Positions 25,522 through 34,905 are shown, counted from the first letter of the stretch. The stretch: 64,000 nt of DNA from an uncultured Dehalococcoidia bacterium (GCA_958296385.1 OY282494.1:2748981-2812980); one strand, 5' to 3'. The notes: generated from the letters alone by a model not told the origin. Program-made: numbers and translations.

Positions 25522-27039
25522 ATGATGGCTAACTTCGACCAGGTATCGCTGCTGCTGCTGGTATTAGTGCCGCTGGCCGGGGCGGTGCTGACGATGTTTC
25601 TGCCCGCCAGCCGTCCCCGCGATGCGTGGCAGTTCGCGATATTCGTATCCGTCATCTCGCTGGCCCTGTCCATCGCCGTGTTCCTGCGCTACGACTACGG
25701 CGTCGGCGGCGTGCAGTTCGTCCGGCAGTACGACTGGATTGGCCATCCCGTCAACATCGGCCTGGACTTTGGCGTGAACGGAATCGGCGCCCCGCTGGTG
25801 CTGCTCAACGGCATCGTGCTGCTGGGCGCGGTGCTGATCAGCCAGACCATCCGCACCCGCACGCGGGATTTCTTCGTGTTGCTGCTGGCCTTGGGCGCCG
25901 GCGTGTACGGCGTCTTTATCGTGCGCGATTTGTTCTTCCTGTTCTTCTTCTACGAGCTGGCCGTGCTGCCCATGTACCTGCTCATCGGCGTGTGGGGCAG
26001 CAGCACCGACTTTACGACTTTCCTGCGCACCAAAGAGTACGGCGCGATGAAGTTGATGCTGATGCTGGTAGCGGGCAGCGTCCTCATCTGGATTGGTATT
26101 CTGGCCGCCTACGTAGCATCGTCGCAAGCCGGCTCCCCCACGTTCAACATCGACGAACTGTCCCGATTGCAGCAGGACGGGGCCCTCCCCCGTTCAATGC
26201 AGCTGTGGGTGTTCCCCCTGTTCGCCGTCGGCTTTGGCACGCTGGCCGGCCTCTGGCCTTTCCACACCTGGTCGCCCGACGGCCACGTAGCCGCCCCCAC
26301 CGGCGTAAGTATGCTCCACGCCGGCGTGCTGATGAAGTTAGGCGCTTTCGGCATCATCCAGGTTGGCATGATACTAACCCCGCAGGGCGCCGAAGTCTGG
26401 ATGCCCGTGCTGATTGGACTGGGCACGGTGAACGTCATCTACGGCGCAATCTCGGCCCTGTCCCAGCGGGATTTAAAGTACGTCATCGGCTACTCCAGCG
26501 TAAGCCACATGGGATACGTAATGATGGGCATTGCCACCCTGCACCCCGTAGGGCTGGCCGGCGCCGTGCTGCAAATGTTCTCCCACGGCATTATGACGGC
26601 GCTGATGTTCGCCATGGTAGGCGCCATCTACGAACGCTCGCACATCCGCGATTCAATGATACTGAACGGCCTGGTCAAGCGGATGGGCGTTACGACGTTC
26701 TTCTTTGCGGCGGCGGGCCTGGCCTCCCTGGGCCTGCCGGGGATGAGCGGTTTCATCGCCGAATTCATGGTATTCACCGGCGCATTCCGCACCTACTGGC
26801 CGCTGGCCGTGCTGGGCGTAATCGGCGCGGCAATCACCGCAGTGTACATCCTGCGCCTGCTGGCCCGCTCCTTCTTCGGCGAAAGCGACCCGCAATGGGA
26901 CAACCTCACCGACGCCAGCACAATAGAGAAAGGCGTAGGCGCCGCCTTCGTAATCATCCTGATCGCCGTAGGTGTCTGGCCCGCCCCCCTACTCCGCGTA
27001 ATCAACACCGGCGTAGCCAGCGCCCTGTCCGTATTCTAA
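25522..27039 (+). CDS. nuoM: NADH-quinone oxidoreductase subunit M
   Basis: Second antiporter-like subunit, 505 aa with 14 helices. Signatures: the glutamate in FLFFFYELAVLPMYLLIGVW, WPFHTWSPDGHVAAPT, VSMLHAGVLMKLGAFGIIQ, and the lysine helix QRDLKYVIGYSSVSHMGYV. It starts 24 bp after nuoL; two consecutive ATG codons make the exact first residue uncertain by one. Confidence 0.97.
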   Translation: MMANFDQVSLLLLVLVPLAGAVLTMFLPASRPRDAWQFAIFVSVISLALSIAVFLRYDYGVGGVQFVRQYDWIGHPVNIGLDFGVNGIGAPLVLLNGIVLLGAVLISQTIRTRTRDFFVLLLALGAGVYGVFIVRDLFFLFFFYELAVLPMYLLIGVWGSSTDFTTFLRTKEYGAMKLMLMLVAGSVLIWIGILAAYVASSQAGSPTFNIDELSRLQQDGALPRSMQLWVFPLFAVGFGTLAGLWPFHTWSPDGHVAAPTGVSMLHAGVLMKLGAFGIIQVGMILTPQGAEVWMPVLIGLGTVNVIYGAISALSQRDLKYVIGYSSVSHMGYVMMGIATLHPVGLAGAVLQMFSHGIMTALMFAMVGAIYERSHIRDSMILNGLVKRMGVTTFFFAAAGLASLGLPGMSGFIAEFMVFTGAFRTYWPLAVLGVIGAAITAVYILRLLARSFFGESDPQWDNLTDASTIEKGVGAAFVIILIAVGVWPAPLLRVINTGVASALSVF

Positions 27040-27075
27040 CCCCCACCGATACCGCCCGATTAAAGACGCAGCTCA

Positions 27076-28662
27076 ATGACTACCGGATTAACCGCCAATC
27101 TGTACCTGCTTACGCCGGAGTTTGCGCTTACGGCGCTGGCGTTTCTGGTGTTCACTGTTGACTTGTTCCTGCCGGAGCGGAGCAAGGAATGGCTGGCCGG
27201 GCTGTCGGCCCTGGGGCTGGTGGGCGTAATCATCCTGTCGCTGCTGATGCTGCCGGGGCAGACTGCCGAGCTTTACGGCGGCTTGCTGGTGGTGGACGGG
27301 TTCGGGCTGTTCTTTAAGATTTTCTTTCTGGCCATCGGCATCGGCATCATCGCCCTGTCGGTAGAGTACGGCAAGGCCCGCTTGCAGCATCGCGGCGAGT
27401 TTTACGGGCTGCTGCTGTTCTCCATCCTGGGCATGAATCTGATGGCGATGTCGCGGGAGCTGCTCACGGCCTACATCTCTCTGGAGCTGCTGTCGTTCAG
27501 CCTGTTCGTGCTGGTAGCCTACGGCCTGCGGGAGGCCCGCTCCAACGAGGCCGGCATCAAGTACATCATCATCGGCGCGCTGTCGTCGGCGGTGATGCTG
27601 TACGGGTTGAGCAACGTGTACGCCGCGCTGGGCACTACGTCATTCGCCGGCATCGCCGCCGAGCTGTCGTCGCCGGATACCGTCAGCCCGGTGCTGTGGG
27701 TTGGCATTGCGCTGCTGGTCGTCGGATTAGGGTTCAAGCTGTCGGCGGCGCCGTTCCATATGTGGGCGCCCGACACCTACGAGGGCGCGCCGCTGCCGGT
27801 TACGGCTTACCTGGCCATCGGCTCCAAAGCGGCGGCCTTTGCCCTGACCCTGCGCCTGTTTGCCGAGGCGATACTGCCGGCCGCCGACCGCTGGGGCGAG
27901 TGGCAGCTGGTGATTGCGGCGCTGGCCGCCCTGACCATGCTGGTGGGCAACCTGGTGGCGCTGGCGCAAAGCAACCTGAAACGGCTGATGGCGTACAGCA
28001 GCATCGGACACGTGGGCTACGCGCTGGCCGGCGTCGCCGTGCTGGGCAGCGACTTCGCGCTGGCCGCCAAAGCCGTCATTTTCTACCTGGTGGTGTACGC
28101 CGTAACCAACCTGGTGGTATTCGCCGGCATCGCCGCCTACTACAACCGGGAGGGCAAAGACGACATCGCTGACCTGGCGGGCCTGGCCGACCGGCAGCCC
28201 TTTGTAGCGGCAACCATCGCCATCGGACTGTTCTCGCTGGCCGGACTGCCCATATTCGCCGGGTTCACCGCCAAGTTCTACCTGTTCGTAGCGGTAGCCG
28301 ACGGCGGTTTCCTCTGGCTGGCCGGCGTCGCCATATTCGCCAGCCTGATTTCGCTGTACTACTACCTCCAGGTACTGCGCCAAATGTACATCCAACCCGC
28401 CCACGCCGCCGCCGACAATGCTGACGATGACGCCGCTGCCGCCGCTGTCGCCCCCGCCGATAGCGATGACGCCGCCGCTGCTCACGGCCACAACCATGGC
28501 CACAATGCGCCGCCCCCGGACATTGCGCCGCTGCCCCGCCCGTCAATCCTGCTAACCGCCACAATGGGCATCGGCCTGCTGGCCGTAACCTGGCTGGGAG
28601 TCTATCCCGCCCCCCTGCTGGCCCTGATTGAGGTAGCAAGCGCTGCCATCGTGCCCTATTAG
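27076..28662 (+). CDS. nuoN: NADH-quinone oxidoreductase subunit N
   Basis: Third antiporter-like subunit, 528 aa. Signatures: YISLELLSFSLFVLVAYGL (glutamate helix), KLSAAPFHMWAPDTYEGAP, AIGSKAAAFALTLRLF and QSNLKRLMAYSSIGHVGYAL. Before the last helix there is an unusual ~50-residue insertion rich in Ala, Asp and His (ADNADDDAAAAAV, then AAHGHNHGHNAPPP). It could bind metal ions or be disordered. Last gene of the operon; two repeat elements follow. Confidence 0.96.
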   Translation: MTTGLTANLYLLTPEFALTALAFLVFTVDLFLPERSKEWLAGLSALGLVGVIILSLLMLPGQTAELYGGLLVVDGFGLFFKIFFLAIGIGIIALSVEYGKARLQHRGEFYGLLLFSILGMNLMAMSRELLTAYISLELLSFSLFVLVAYGLREARSNEAGIKYIIIGALSSAVMLYGLSNVYAALGTTSFAGIAAELSSPDTVSPVLWVGIALLVVGLGFKLSAAPFHMWAPDTYEGAPLPVTAYLAIGSKAAAFALTLRLFAEAILPAADRWGEWQLVIAALAALTMLVGNLVALAQSNLKRLMAYSSIGHVGYALAGVAVLGSDFALAAKAVIFYLVVYAVTNLVVFAGIAAYYNREGKDDIADLAGLADRQPFVAATIAIGLFSLAGLPIFAGFTAKFYLFVAVADGGFLWLAGVAIFASLISLYYYLQVLRQMYIQPAHAAADNADDDAAAAAVAPADSDDAAAAHGHNHGHNAPPPDIAPLPRPSILLTATMGIGLLAVTWLGVYPAPLLALIEVASAAIVPY

Positions 28663-28680
28663 CATCTGACTACTTACCCC

Positions 28681-28758
28681 AATGTCATTCTGAGCGCAGC
28701 GAAGAATCTCGATGACGTAGCAGCGGCGTTGCCACCAAGGTGTGCGCTACGCATCGGA
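28681..28758. repeat. Interspersed repeat, truncated copy
   Basis: Left arm and most of the centre of the 106-bp element (28681-28758) without the right arm; it breaks at GCATCGGACT. It lies 18 bp after nuoN and 13 bp before a full copy in the same orientation, so one of the two may derive from local duplication followed by deletion. Confidence 0.85.
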
Positions 28759-28771
28759 CTACTTTTACCCC

Positions 28772-28877
28772 AATGTCATTCTGAGCGCAGCGAAGAATCT
28801 CGATAACGTAGCAACGGCGTTGCCCCCAAAGTGTGCGCTACGCTGTCGAGATTCTTCGCTGCGCTCAGAATGACATT
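28772..28877. repeat. 106-bp interspersed inverted repeat, full copy after nuoN
   Basis: Complete element with both 32-bp arms (28772-28803 and 28846-28877). As RNA it forms a strong hairpin at the 3' end of the nuo transcript and may stabilise or terminate it, although no T-tract follows. Confidence 0.9.
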
Positions 28878-28884
28878 GGGGGTA

Positions 28885-29006
28885 AAGGGCCCGCCCCTTC
28901 TGTCAATGTGAGGGCCCTTACAATAAGGGTGACGCCTCACGGGGACGGCAGGGCCGCCGGCCCAAAGCGCAGTTTCGCAATTTTTCTACCACGCAAGAGA
29001 GGTGAG
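28885..29006 (+). promoter_or_regulatory. Promoter and structured leader of the LOG-like gene/enolase unit
   Basis: An 8-bp inverted repeat (AAGGGCCC 28885-28892 with GGGCCCTT 28912-28919) ends at TACAAT (28919-28924), a plausible -10 box. The ~85-nt leader that follows contains a GTGA/TCAC hairpin, a GGGCC/GGCCC hairpin and a short T run (28981-28985) before the ribosome site AGAGAGGTGA. An attenuator is possible; no known riboswitch is recognised. Confidence 0.35.
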
Positions 29007-29012
29007 AACGCA

Positions 29013-29543
29013 ATGATTATCGCAGTAATTGGCAATAGCGACCCGCCGCCGCACATTTACGCGCTGGCTGAGGAAGTGGGCCGGGAGATGGCCCGGCGGG
29101 GCGTTACGCCCGTTTGCGGCGGGCTGACCGGCGTGATGGAGGCCGTCTGCAAGGGCGCCAAGTCCGGCGGCGGCACCACCATCGGCATCCTGCCCGGCGG
29201 CTCGCCCGACACCGCCAACGCCCACGTGGACATCCCCATCGCTACCAACATGGGCTACGCCCGGAACGTGGCCGTCGTCAGCACCGGCCGCGCCGTCATC
29301 GCCGTCGGCGGCGCTTTCGGCACCCTCTCCGAAATCGCCTACGCCCTCAGCTACGGCATCCCCGTCATCGCCCTGCACAGCTGGCCCCTAACCGTGCGCG
29401 GCGATGGCATCCCGGTTGGCGATGAATACACCATCGCCGATGACCCGGTGGACGCCGTCAACAAGGCCATCCACGCTGCCGAGAACCGCACCGAAGCCAC
29501 GCAAACCGTCGCTTTTTCCGTCCCCATCGCCGGAGGTATCTGA
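29013..29543 (+). CDS. LOG/SLOG-family protein (TIGR00725 type)
   Basis: A 176-aa Rossmann-like protein. It begins IIAVIGNSD, then has [21 protein letters not shown] (about 33-53) with the nucleotide-binding glycine pattern, GILPGG, and the family block ALSYGIP preceded by [13 protein letters not shown]. Members resemble lysine decarboxylase-like/LOG proteins but lack the full PGGxGTxxE catalytic motif: here it is [10 protein letters not shown]. They probably bind nucleotides. The ATG at 29013 is preceded by AGAGAGGTGA; longer starts run into the upstream repeat and are not credible. It overlaps eno by 1 bp. Confidence 0.85.
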   Translation: MIIAVIGNSDPPPHIYALAEEVGREMARRGVTPVCGGLTGVMEAVCKGAKSGGGTTIGILPGGSPDTANAHVDIPIATNMGYARNVAVVSTGRAVIAVGGAFGTLSEIAYALSYGIPVIALHSWPLTVRGDGIPVGDEYTIADDPVDAVNKAIHAAENRTEATQTVAFSVPIAGGI

Positions 29544-30850
29544 TGCCCAACGCAACTATAACCGCCATCACCGGACGGGAAGCCCTGGACTCGCGGGGCA
29601 ACCCGACGGTGGAAGCCGAAGTTGTCCTGAGCGACGGCAGCGTTGGCCTGGCGCTGGCGCCGTCCGGGGCCAGCACCGGCAGCTACGAGGCGCTGGAACT
29701 GCGCGATGGCGACGCCGCCCGCTACGGCGGCAACGGCACGCTAACCGCCGCCGCCAACGTCAACAACCGCATCGCCCCCGCCCTGAACGGCGTATCCCCC
29801 CTTGACCAATCCGCCCTGGACGCCCGGCTCATTGAACTTGATGGCACCGACGACAAGAGCAATCTCGGCGCCAACGCAGTGCTGGCGGTGTCCATTGCAT
29901 CGGCCCGGGCCGCCGCCGCATCCGCCGCCGGCGGCTCGCTGTGGCGGCATCTGGCCGGCAACGGCCCGGTTTCCCTGCCCGTGCCTTTGCTGAACATCCT
30001 CAACGGCGGCCGCCACGCCTCCAACTCCGCCGACGTGCAAGAGTTTATGGTTGCCCCGGCCGGCTTTGACCGATTCGCCGACGCCCTGCGCGCCGGCGTG
30101 GAGATTTACCAGTCGCTGAAGTCCATCCTGCGCGCCGGCGGCCACAACCTGAATGTGGGCGACGAGGGCGGTTTCGCGCCCACGCTGCCCTCCAACCGCG
30201 ACGCCATCGAGGTAGTGCTGCAAGCGATTGAGGCCGCCGGCTACGCACCGGGCCGCCAGGTTCACATCGCCCTTGACGTAGCTGCGTCCGAGCTGTGGAA
30301 CGCCGCCACCGGCCGCTACGACCTGGAACGGGAGGGCCGCTCGCTAACCGCCGCCGAGTTGGTTGACCTGTACGCCCAATGGCGCGCCGAATACCCCATC
30401 ATCAGCGTCGAGGACGGCCTGTTCGAGGACGATTGGGACGGCTGGACGGCCCTAACCGCCAGGCTGGGTTCGCAGGCGCAGCTGGTGGGCGACGACCTAC
30501 TGGTAACCAACATCGGCCGCTTGCAGCGCGGCATCGCCCAGGCCGCCGGCAACGCCATCCTGCTGAAGCCCAACCAGATTGGCACGCTGTCGGAAACGGC
30601 GGCGGCGTTGGCCATGGCCCGCAGCGCCGGCTGGACGGCGGTAATGAGCCACCGCTCCGGCGAAACGGAGGACACCACCATCGCCGACCTGTCCGTAGCC
30701 TGGAACGTCGGCCAAATCAAAACCGGCGCCCCCGCCCGCTCCGAACGCGTCGCCAAATACAACCGCCTGCTGCGAATCGAAGCCGAACTAGGTGCCAACG
30801 CACACTACGCCGGAATGGAGCCGTACCAGGCATTAGGCCGGGGAGGATGA
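29543..30850 (+). CDS. eno: Enolase
   Basis: Interconverts 2-phosphoglycerate and phosphoenolpyruvate in glycolysis. 435 aa, normal length. Visible elements: [16 protein letters not shown] at the N-terminus, [16 protein letters not shown] (flexible loop), [16 protein letters not shown], the Mg ligands in [18 protein letters not shown] and VGDDLLVTN, the catalytic Lys in LLKPNQIGT and [15 protein letters not shown]. Some positions are unusual (SDVQ-type region reads SADVQ), but all core residues are present. The start follows GGAGGT by 5 nt and overlaps the LOG-like gene stop, so the two are co-translated. Confidence 0.96.
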   Translation: MPNATITAITGREALDSRGNPTVEAEVVLSDGSVGLALAPSGASTGSYEALELRDGDAARYGGNGTLTAAANVNNRIAPALNGVSPLDQSALDARLIELDGTDDKSNLGANAVLAVSIASARAAAASAAGGSLWRHLAGNGPVSLPVPLLNILNGGRHASNSADVQEFMVAPAGFDRFADALRAGVEIYQSLKSILRAGGHNLNVGDEGGFAPTLPSNRDAIEVVLQAIEAAGYAPGRQVHIALDVAASELWNAATGRYDLEREGRSLTAAELVDLYAQWRAEYPIISVEDGLFEDDWDGWTALTARLGSQAQLVGDDLLVTNIGRLQRGIAQAAGNAILLKPNQIGTLSETAAALAMARSAGWTAVMSHRSGETEDTTIADLSVAWNVGQIKTGAPARSERVAKYNRLLRIEAELGANAHYAGMEPYQALGRGG

Positions 30851-30882
30851 ACGGTGGTATAACTCAACAGGGGTAACGGAAT

Positions 30883-31149
30883 ATGGGAACGACACTGCTG
30901 GACTTGATAACGAGGCTGCCGCCTGAGCTGCTGAACGGCGCGGTGCTGGCCCTCGTCATAGTGCTAATCAACGGACTAAGCCTGCAGCTTATCTGGTTCG
31001 CATTCCGGGTAGAATTGCTGTCCCCGGGTAACGCCCGGTACTTCACGCTGGCAATATTTGCCACGACTGTAATCTGCGTGCTGGTTTTGATAATCAGTCA
31101 AGTGGTTCTATATTTTCTGGGCGCGTTTGGCAGCGCGACGGTCTTCTGA
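30883..31149 (+). CDS. Small membrane protein, two helices
   Basis: An 88-aa protein with two predicted helices (about residues 18-42 and 53-82) joined by a short polar loop (RVELLSPGNARY). No motif recognised. It follows eno by 32 bp and its last 42 bp overlap the 3' end of the convergent membrane-protein gene, so the two are mutually antisense at their ends. Confidence 0.65.
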   Translation: MGTTLLDLITRLPPELLNGAVLALVIVLINGLSLQLIWFAFRVELLSPGNARYFTLAIFATTVICVLVLIISQVVLYFLGAFGSATVF

Positions 31150-31425
31150 TATAGCGCGGGTCAGCAGCCAGACGTAGCGAACGCCGGCAACTAGCGCGGC
31201 GCAGAGTGACAAGCTGTACAGCACAACCCCACCGAGGGCAATCACGCCCTGCTCGTATTGCACCCCCAGATAGGCAATCAGCATACCCAGCAGCATGGCA
31301 ACGCCGAAAGCCGGGAAAACCCACCACGTCGGCATATAACCACCGGGCGAAGTGCGGGCGTCCGCCGTTGCCGGGCTTTCGCTTGCGGTTGGGCTTGGGC
31401 TGTTCTGCACGTCCGGCGTTGCCAT
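31108..31425 (-). CDS. Small membrane protein, two to three helices
   Basis: A 105-aa protein with a Ser/Pro/Thr-rich N-terminal tail (~30 residues), then helices at about 33-54 and 60-88 and a strongly basic C-terminus (RRAAKRAQKI) that should stay in the cytoplasm. GAGGAT lies about 9 nt before the ATG, and TATAGT (31448-31453) is a plausible -10 box. Function unknown. Confidence 0.65.
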   Translation of the reverse strand: MATPDVQNSPSPTASESPATADARTSPGGYMPTWWVFPAFGVAMLLGMLIAYLGVQYEQGVIALGGVVLYSLSLCAALVAGVRYVWLLTRAISEDRRAAKRAQKI

Positions 31426-31519
31426 AATCGCACCATCCTCTACCCAAACTATACCAGCCGGATGCGCCGGCTACAAATCTTTGCCCTGATGCCCGTCATC
31501 ATACCCGGCCATTTTGTAC

Positions 31520-31525
31520 TATAAT
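31520..31525 (+). promoter_or_regulatory. -10 box upstream of the DUF3467-like gene
   Basis: A perfect TATAAT lies 54 bp before the ATG at 31580, in an AT-richer patch (TTTTGTACTATAATGG). No convincing -35 hexamer is present. The leader would be about 45 nt and ends in a strong GGAGGT ribosome site (31571-31576). Confidence 0.45.
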
Positions 31526-31579
31526 GGCGGCGGGCTGCCGCTTTTGAGGGCGGCGCCGCGCCGCAGGGTTGGAGGTATT

Positions 31580-31984
31580 ATGCCCATCATTCAGCGTCCC
31601 TATGTTCCGCCGGAGGATAAGCCGCCGCAAGAGGAGGCGTTTCTCAATCCGGGCGATGTTGCGCCGCTCAACGTGAATACGGCGGCGGCCGCCGCCCCCG
31701 CGCCGGCCGAGGCGCCGGGCGTCCTGGACCCCATCACTTTCTACTCCGATTCGTTCCACATTTTCAGCAGCATCTATTCCGCCGTCCTGTTCTTTGGCGA
31801 GCAGCTGGAGGAGCGGGAACCCATCCTGCGGGCCCGCATCAAAGTCAGCCCGCAGATGCTCAAAGCCATTGCGCTGCTGGCCAGCAAGCACGTCAAGGAA
31901 TACGAGGACGCCGTCGGCCCGATTACCCTCCCCGAGCAGGTGTACGCCGCCTGGGAGGTTGACCACGATGGCCACGGCCACTAG
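31580..31984 (+). CDS. DUF3467-like protein
   Basis: A 134-aa protein. After a Pro/Ala-rich N-terminus, residues ~52-125 read DPITFYSDSFHIFSSIYS, FFGEQLEEREP, RARIKVSPQMLKAIALLASK and YEDAVGPITLP. This resembles the DUF3467 layout, in which a short beta-rich part precedes a helix introduced by a (M/V)SP motif and ending before Y-E..fG.I.lP. The ATG is fixed by GGAGGT 4 nt upstream. It ends 20 bp before the next uncharacterised gene, so the two are likely an operon. Confidence 0.65.
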   Translation: MPIIQRPYVPPEDKPPQEEAFLNPGDVAPLNVNTAAAAAPAPAEAPGVLDPITFYSDSFHIFSSIYSAVLFFGEQLEEREPILRARIKVSPQMLKAIALLASKHVKEYEDAVGPITLPEQVYAAWEVDHDGHGH

Positions 31985-32004
31985 CCGCCCGCCCAATTGA
32001 CCCG

Positions 32005-32556
32005 ATGACTACTCCCAACAACCCGGCAAACGCCAACGAGCGCCGCCACGACCTGCGCCCGGCGGACGACCCCGGCGGTGACGGCCGACCGCTGGCCGAG
32101 GATTTATCCCTGCCGGTAGTCGTAGAACCCAACGGCAACACGGCCGACACCGGCCCGGCCTGGGCGTGGCACATCACGTCGGCCAGCCAGCCCAACGCCG
32201 CTACGTTTCACATCAACCACAGCGACGTAACCCGCTCTTTCGCCGGCGTGCTAACCCCGGCCGACACCCCGCCGGATGCGCCCTTTGTCATCACGCAGGA
32301 CATCCCCATCGTAATCATTGACAGCCTGGACAAGTATTGGGCCGGAGAATCCCGGCGGGCGCTGCCGCTGCACGGGCTGCGCGTGCCGGTGGAGGGCGAT
32401 ACCGTAGCCGAGGCCAAGTCCAAGCTGGCGTCCGATTTAGCGGCCCAAATCCGACTGCTGCTGCTGCTTTCCCGGGGCGGCACCGAGCTGGCCCCGCAGC
32501 TACAAGCGAACCTGGCCATGCTGGGCCAGTTCTTTGCGCCCCGTGAATCCGGCTAA
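32005..32556 (+). CDS. Uncharacterised protein downstream of the DUF3467-like gene
   Basis: A 183-aa soluble protein. The first ~45 residues are polar and probably disordered. The middle (FVITQDIPIVIIDSLDKYWAGE and RVPVEGDTVAEAKSKLASDL) suggests a small alpha/beta domain in which the T..eA...L helix resembles HicB-like proteins. The C-terminal helix region is Leu-rich (AAQIRLLLLLSRGG). No catalytic motif, signal or membrane anchor. Its stop is 11 bp from the stop of the convergent RDD gene. Confidence 0.6.
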   Translation: MTTPNNPANANERRHDLRPADDPGGDGRPLAEDLSLPVVVEPNGNTADTGPAWAWHITSASQPNAATFHINHSDVTRSFAGVLTPADTPPDAPFVITQDIPIVIIDSLDKYWAGESRRALPLHGLRVPVEGDTVAEAKSKLASDLAAQIRLLLLLSRGGTELAPQLQANLAMLGQFFAPRESG

Positions 32557-32566
32557 CCATGTCCTG

Positions 32567-33163
32567 CTAACGGCGTTCCGTCGCCCCGTCCCGTCCCGTC
32601 AACCAGCCCAGCGCCTTTGACCAGACGCTTTCGGTTGCCGTTGCCGGCTCCTCCTCAACCGGGCTGCCGACTACCACCATCGTGCCGGAAATCAGGTCGT
32701 ACAGCGACCGGCGGCGTTCCCGGTCAATCAGCACAATCAGGACGGACAGGATGTCCAGTATGCGTAAAAATCGGATATAGCCGTTGGCGATTTGCAGGAC
32801 GCTCCGCACCGCCTTTTGCCAGTTTCGCATCCGGCGGCCCGTTCTGGCGTCCACGATATGGGCGTACACCACCATATGCCCCAGCGAGCGGCTGAACGAG
32901 AAATAGAACACGGCGTAGGCCCCGTTCGCCAGCATGAACGGCACGTAGTACGTGTCAATGATGTCGATATGGATGCCCAGCCCGGCGTCAAAGCCGGTGA
33001 TGTAGCGGATAAAGTGCCAGAAGCTCAAGTCCGGCCCGCTCAAAATCGTGAACAGTATCCGCAGAAATATCAGCATAAAGGAGCTGGGGATGCTCCCGTA
33101 AAGGGTGGATATGCCCCGCTCCGTAATGCTGAGCGGGCGCAGTTCCGGTGCGCCGGACGGCAA
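32567..33163 (-). CDS. RDD family membrane protein
   Basis: A 198-aa RDD-domain protein with three or four membrane helices (about 28-45, 65-95 and 125-145). The family hallmarks are SLGHMVVYAHIVDARTGRR, where a helix leads into a strand with a basic turn, and the C-terminal RERRRSLYDLISGTMVV. RDD proteins act in ion transport or osmotic tolerance in some bacteria, and are unassigned in most. The start is TTG at 33163 with GGGAG about 10 nt upstream. The C-terminal ~25 residues are polar. Confidence 0.8.
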   Translation of the reverse strand: MPSGAPELRPLSITERGISTLYGSIPSSFMLIFLRILFTILSGPDLSFWHFIRYITGFDAGLGIHIDIIDTYYVPFMLANGAYAVFYFSFSRSLGHMVVYAHIVDARTGRRMRNWQKAVRSVLQIANGYIRFLRILDILSVLIVLIDRERRRSLYDLISGTMVVVGSPVEEEPATATESVWSKALGWLTGRDGATERR

Positions 33164-33201
33164 GGTTATCCCACTCCCGGAGAATCACGAAACCGCGCTA
33201 A

Positions 33202-34905
33202 TCACGGAACCGCCAGCATAGCGCGGGCGGCGTCCACCACGTCGTCCAGCGCAATCATCGCGGCGTCCGGCGCCGTGCGGCGGCGCGCCTCCACCATACC
33301 CTGGCGCAGGTTGCGGGGACTGACCACCAGACGCAGCGGCAGGCCGATGAGGTCAGCGTCGTTGAACTTCACCCCGGCGGCGGCGTCCTCCCGGTCGTCA
33401 AACAGCGTTTCGATACCGGCGGCCCACAGCCGGTCGTACAAATCGCCGGCCGCCTCAGCAACGCCGGCATCCGACATATTCAGTCCCACCAGATAGACCT
33501 GATAGGGCGCGATTGGCGGCGGAAAGATGATGCCGTTGTCGTCGTGATTCTGCTCGATAGCGGCGGCCAGCACCCGGCTGACCCCGATGCCGTAGCAGCC
33601 CATCGTAACCGGCTGCTGCCGCCCGTCCGCGTCCAGGTAATTAGCGCCCAGGGCCTCGCTGAAAAAGGTGCCCAGCTTGAAAATATGCCCCACCTCAACG
33701 CCCCGTGTTGACTCCAGCGCCGTTTCGCAGCGGACGCAGCGCTGGCCGGGCTGGGCCAGCGCGATGTCGGCAATCAAGTCGGCGTCAAAATCCCGGGGAT
33801 AATTGGCGTTGCGATAGTGCGTGTCGGCCTGGTTGGCCCCGACTACAAAGTTGCCGCCGCCGGAGATTGACGGGTCGGCGATGCGGCGCAATCCGGTTAT
33901 GCCAATCGCCGACGCGGAGCCGGCCACCAGTCCCGCCGCCGCCACTTCATCGTCGTCGGCCAGACGCAAATCATTGCAGTGCAGGGCGTTTTTGAGCTTG
34001 ACCTCGTTCACTTCCAAATCGCCCCGGATGGTAACGAACACCACTTCCCCGTCGGCGGCGTAGAACACCGCTTTCAGGGTTTGCGACTCCGGCACGCCGA
34101 GAAACTCGGCCAAGCCGGCGATGGTCTTGACGCCCGGCGTGCTCACCGCCTCCAGCGGCAACGGTTCCGGCGTTTCCTGTACCGGATACAAACCCTCCGC
34201 TTTCTCGGCGTTGGCGGCATAGCCACAGCCGGGGCAGGTGATAATCGTATCCTCGCCGGCGCCGGTGGGCAGCAGGAACTCGTGCGAATCCTTGCCGCCG
34301 ATAGCCCCGCTGTCGGCCTCGGCCATCACCACCGGGATGCTGCACCGGCGAAACACGTTGCGATACGCCTGCGCCATCGCCTGATAGGAATTGTCCAGCC
34401 CGGCGTCGTCGGCGTCAAAAGAATAGGCGTCCTTCATCGTGAACTCGCGCACCCGCACCAGCCCGGCCCGCGGACGCGGCTCATCGCGAAACTTGGTCTG
34501 CATCTGATACAGGATAACCGGCAAATCCCGATAGCTCTGCACGTTGCCCTTGACGATGTTGGTAACCACTTCCTCGTGAGTAGGCGCCAGGGCCAGCGGC
34601 CGCCCCCGCCGGTCTTCCAGCGAGAACATATTGTCGCCAAAAGCCGCCGCCCGCCCGGTCTGCTCCCAGAGTTCCAAAGGCTGCAAAGCCGGCATCCGCA
34701 GCTCCTGGCTGCCGGCGGCGTCCATCTCCTCCCGCACAATCTGCTCAATTTTGAGCAGCGCGCGCCACGCCAGCGGCAAATAAGCATAAACGCCGGCCGC
34801 CACTTGCTGGATAAGCCCGGCCCGCAGCATCAGCCGGTGGCTGGCCGTCTCCGCCTCCGGCGGGTCATCACGCAAAGTTCGGGTAACTAGCTTGGTAATA
34901 CGCAT
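33202..34905 (-). CDS. proS: Prolyl-tRNA synthetase, bacterial type with editing domain
   Basis: Charges tRNA-Pro. 567 aa, the normal length for the bacterial form with the insertion domain. Visible elements: the N-terminal SHRLMLRAGLIQQVAAGVYA, the ATP-site THEEVVTNIV, motif 2 KFRDEPRPRAGLVRVREF, DSGAIGGKDSHEF, the YbaK-like editing insert (about 235-370, with KTIAGLAEFL and KAVFYA) and motif 3 MGCYGIGVSRVL, followed by the anticodon-binding domain. A TATTAT box ends 7 nt before the ATG, suggesting a leaderless mRNA. It starts 3 bp after the vapC stop. Confidence 0.97.
   Translation of the reverse strand: MRITKLVTRTLRDDPPEAETASHRLMLRAGLIQQVAAGVYAYLPLAWRALLKIEQIVREEMDAAGSQELRMPALQPLELWEQTGRAAAFGDNMFSLEDRRGRPLALAPTHEEVVTNIVKGNVQSYRDLPVILYQMQTKFRDEPRPRAGLVRVREFTMKDAYSFDADDAGLDNSYQAMAQAYRNVFRRCSIPVVMAEADSGAIGGKDSHEFLLPTGAGEDTIITCPGCGYAANAEKAEGLYPVQETPEPLPLEAVSTPGVKTIAGLAEFLGVPESQTLKAVFYAADGEVVFVTIRGDLEVNEVKLKNALHCNDLRLADDDEVAAAGLVAGSASAIGITGLRRIADPSISGGGNFVVGANQADTHYRNANYPRDFDADLIADIALAQPGQRCVRCETALESTRGVEVGHIFKLGTFFSEALGANYLDADGRQQPVTMGCYGIGVSRVLAAAIEQNHDDNGIIFPPPIAPYQVYLVGLNMSDAGVAEAAGDLYDRLWAAGIETLFDDREDAAAGVKFNDADLIGLPLRLVVSPRNLRQGMVEARRRTAPDAAMIALDDVVDAARAMLAVP

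Noticed and set aside
28833-29012. N-terminal extension of the LOG-like protein into the repeat
   Set aside because: The extension translates repeat and leader sequence, and the strong ribosome site points to the ATG at 29013.
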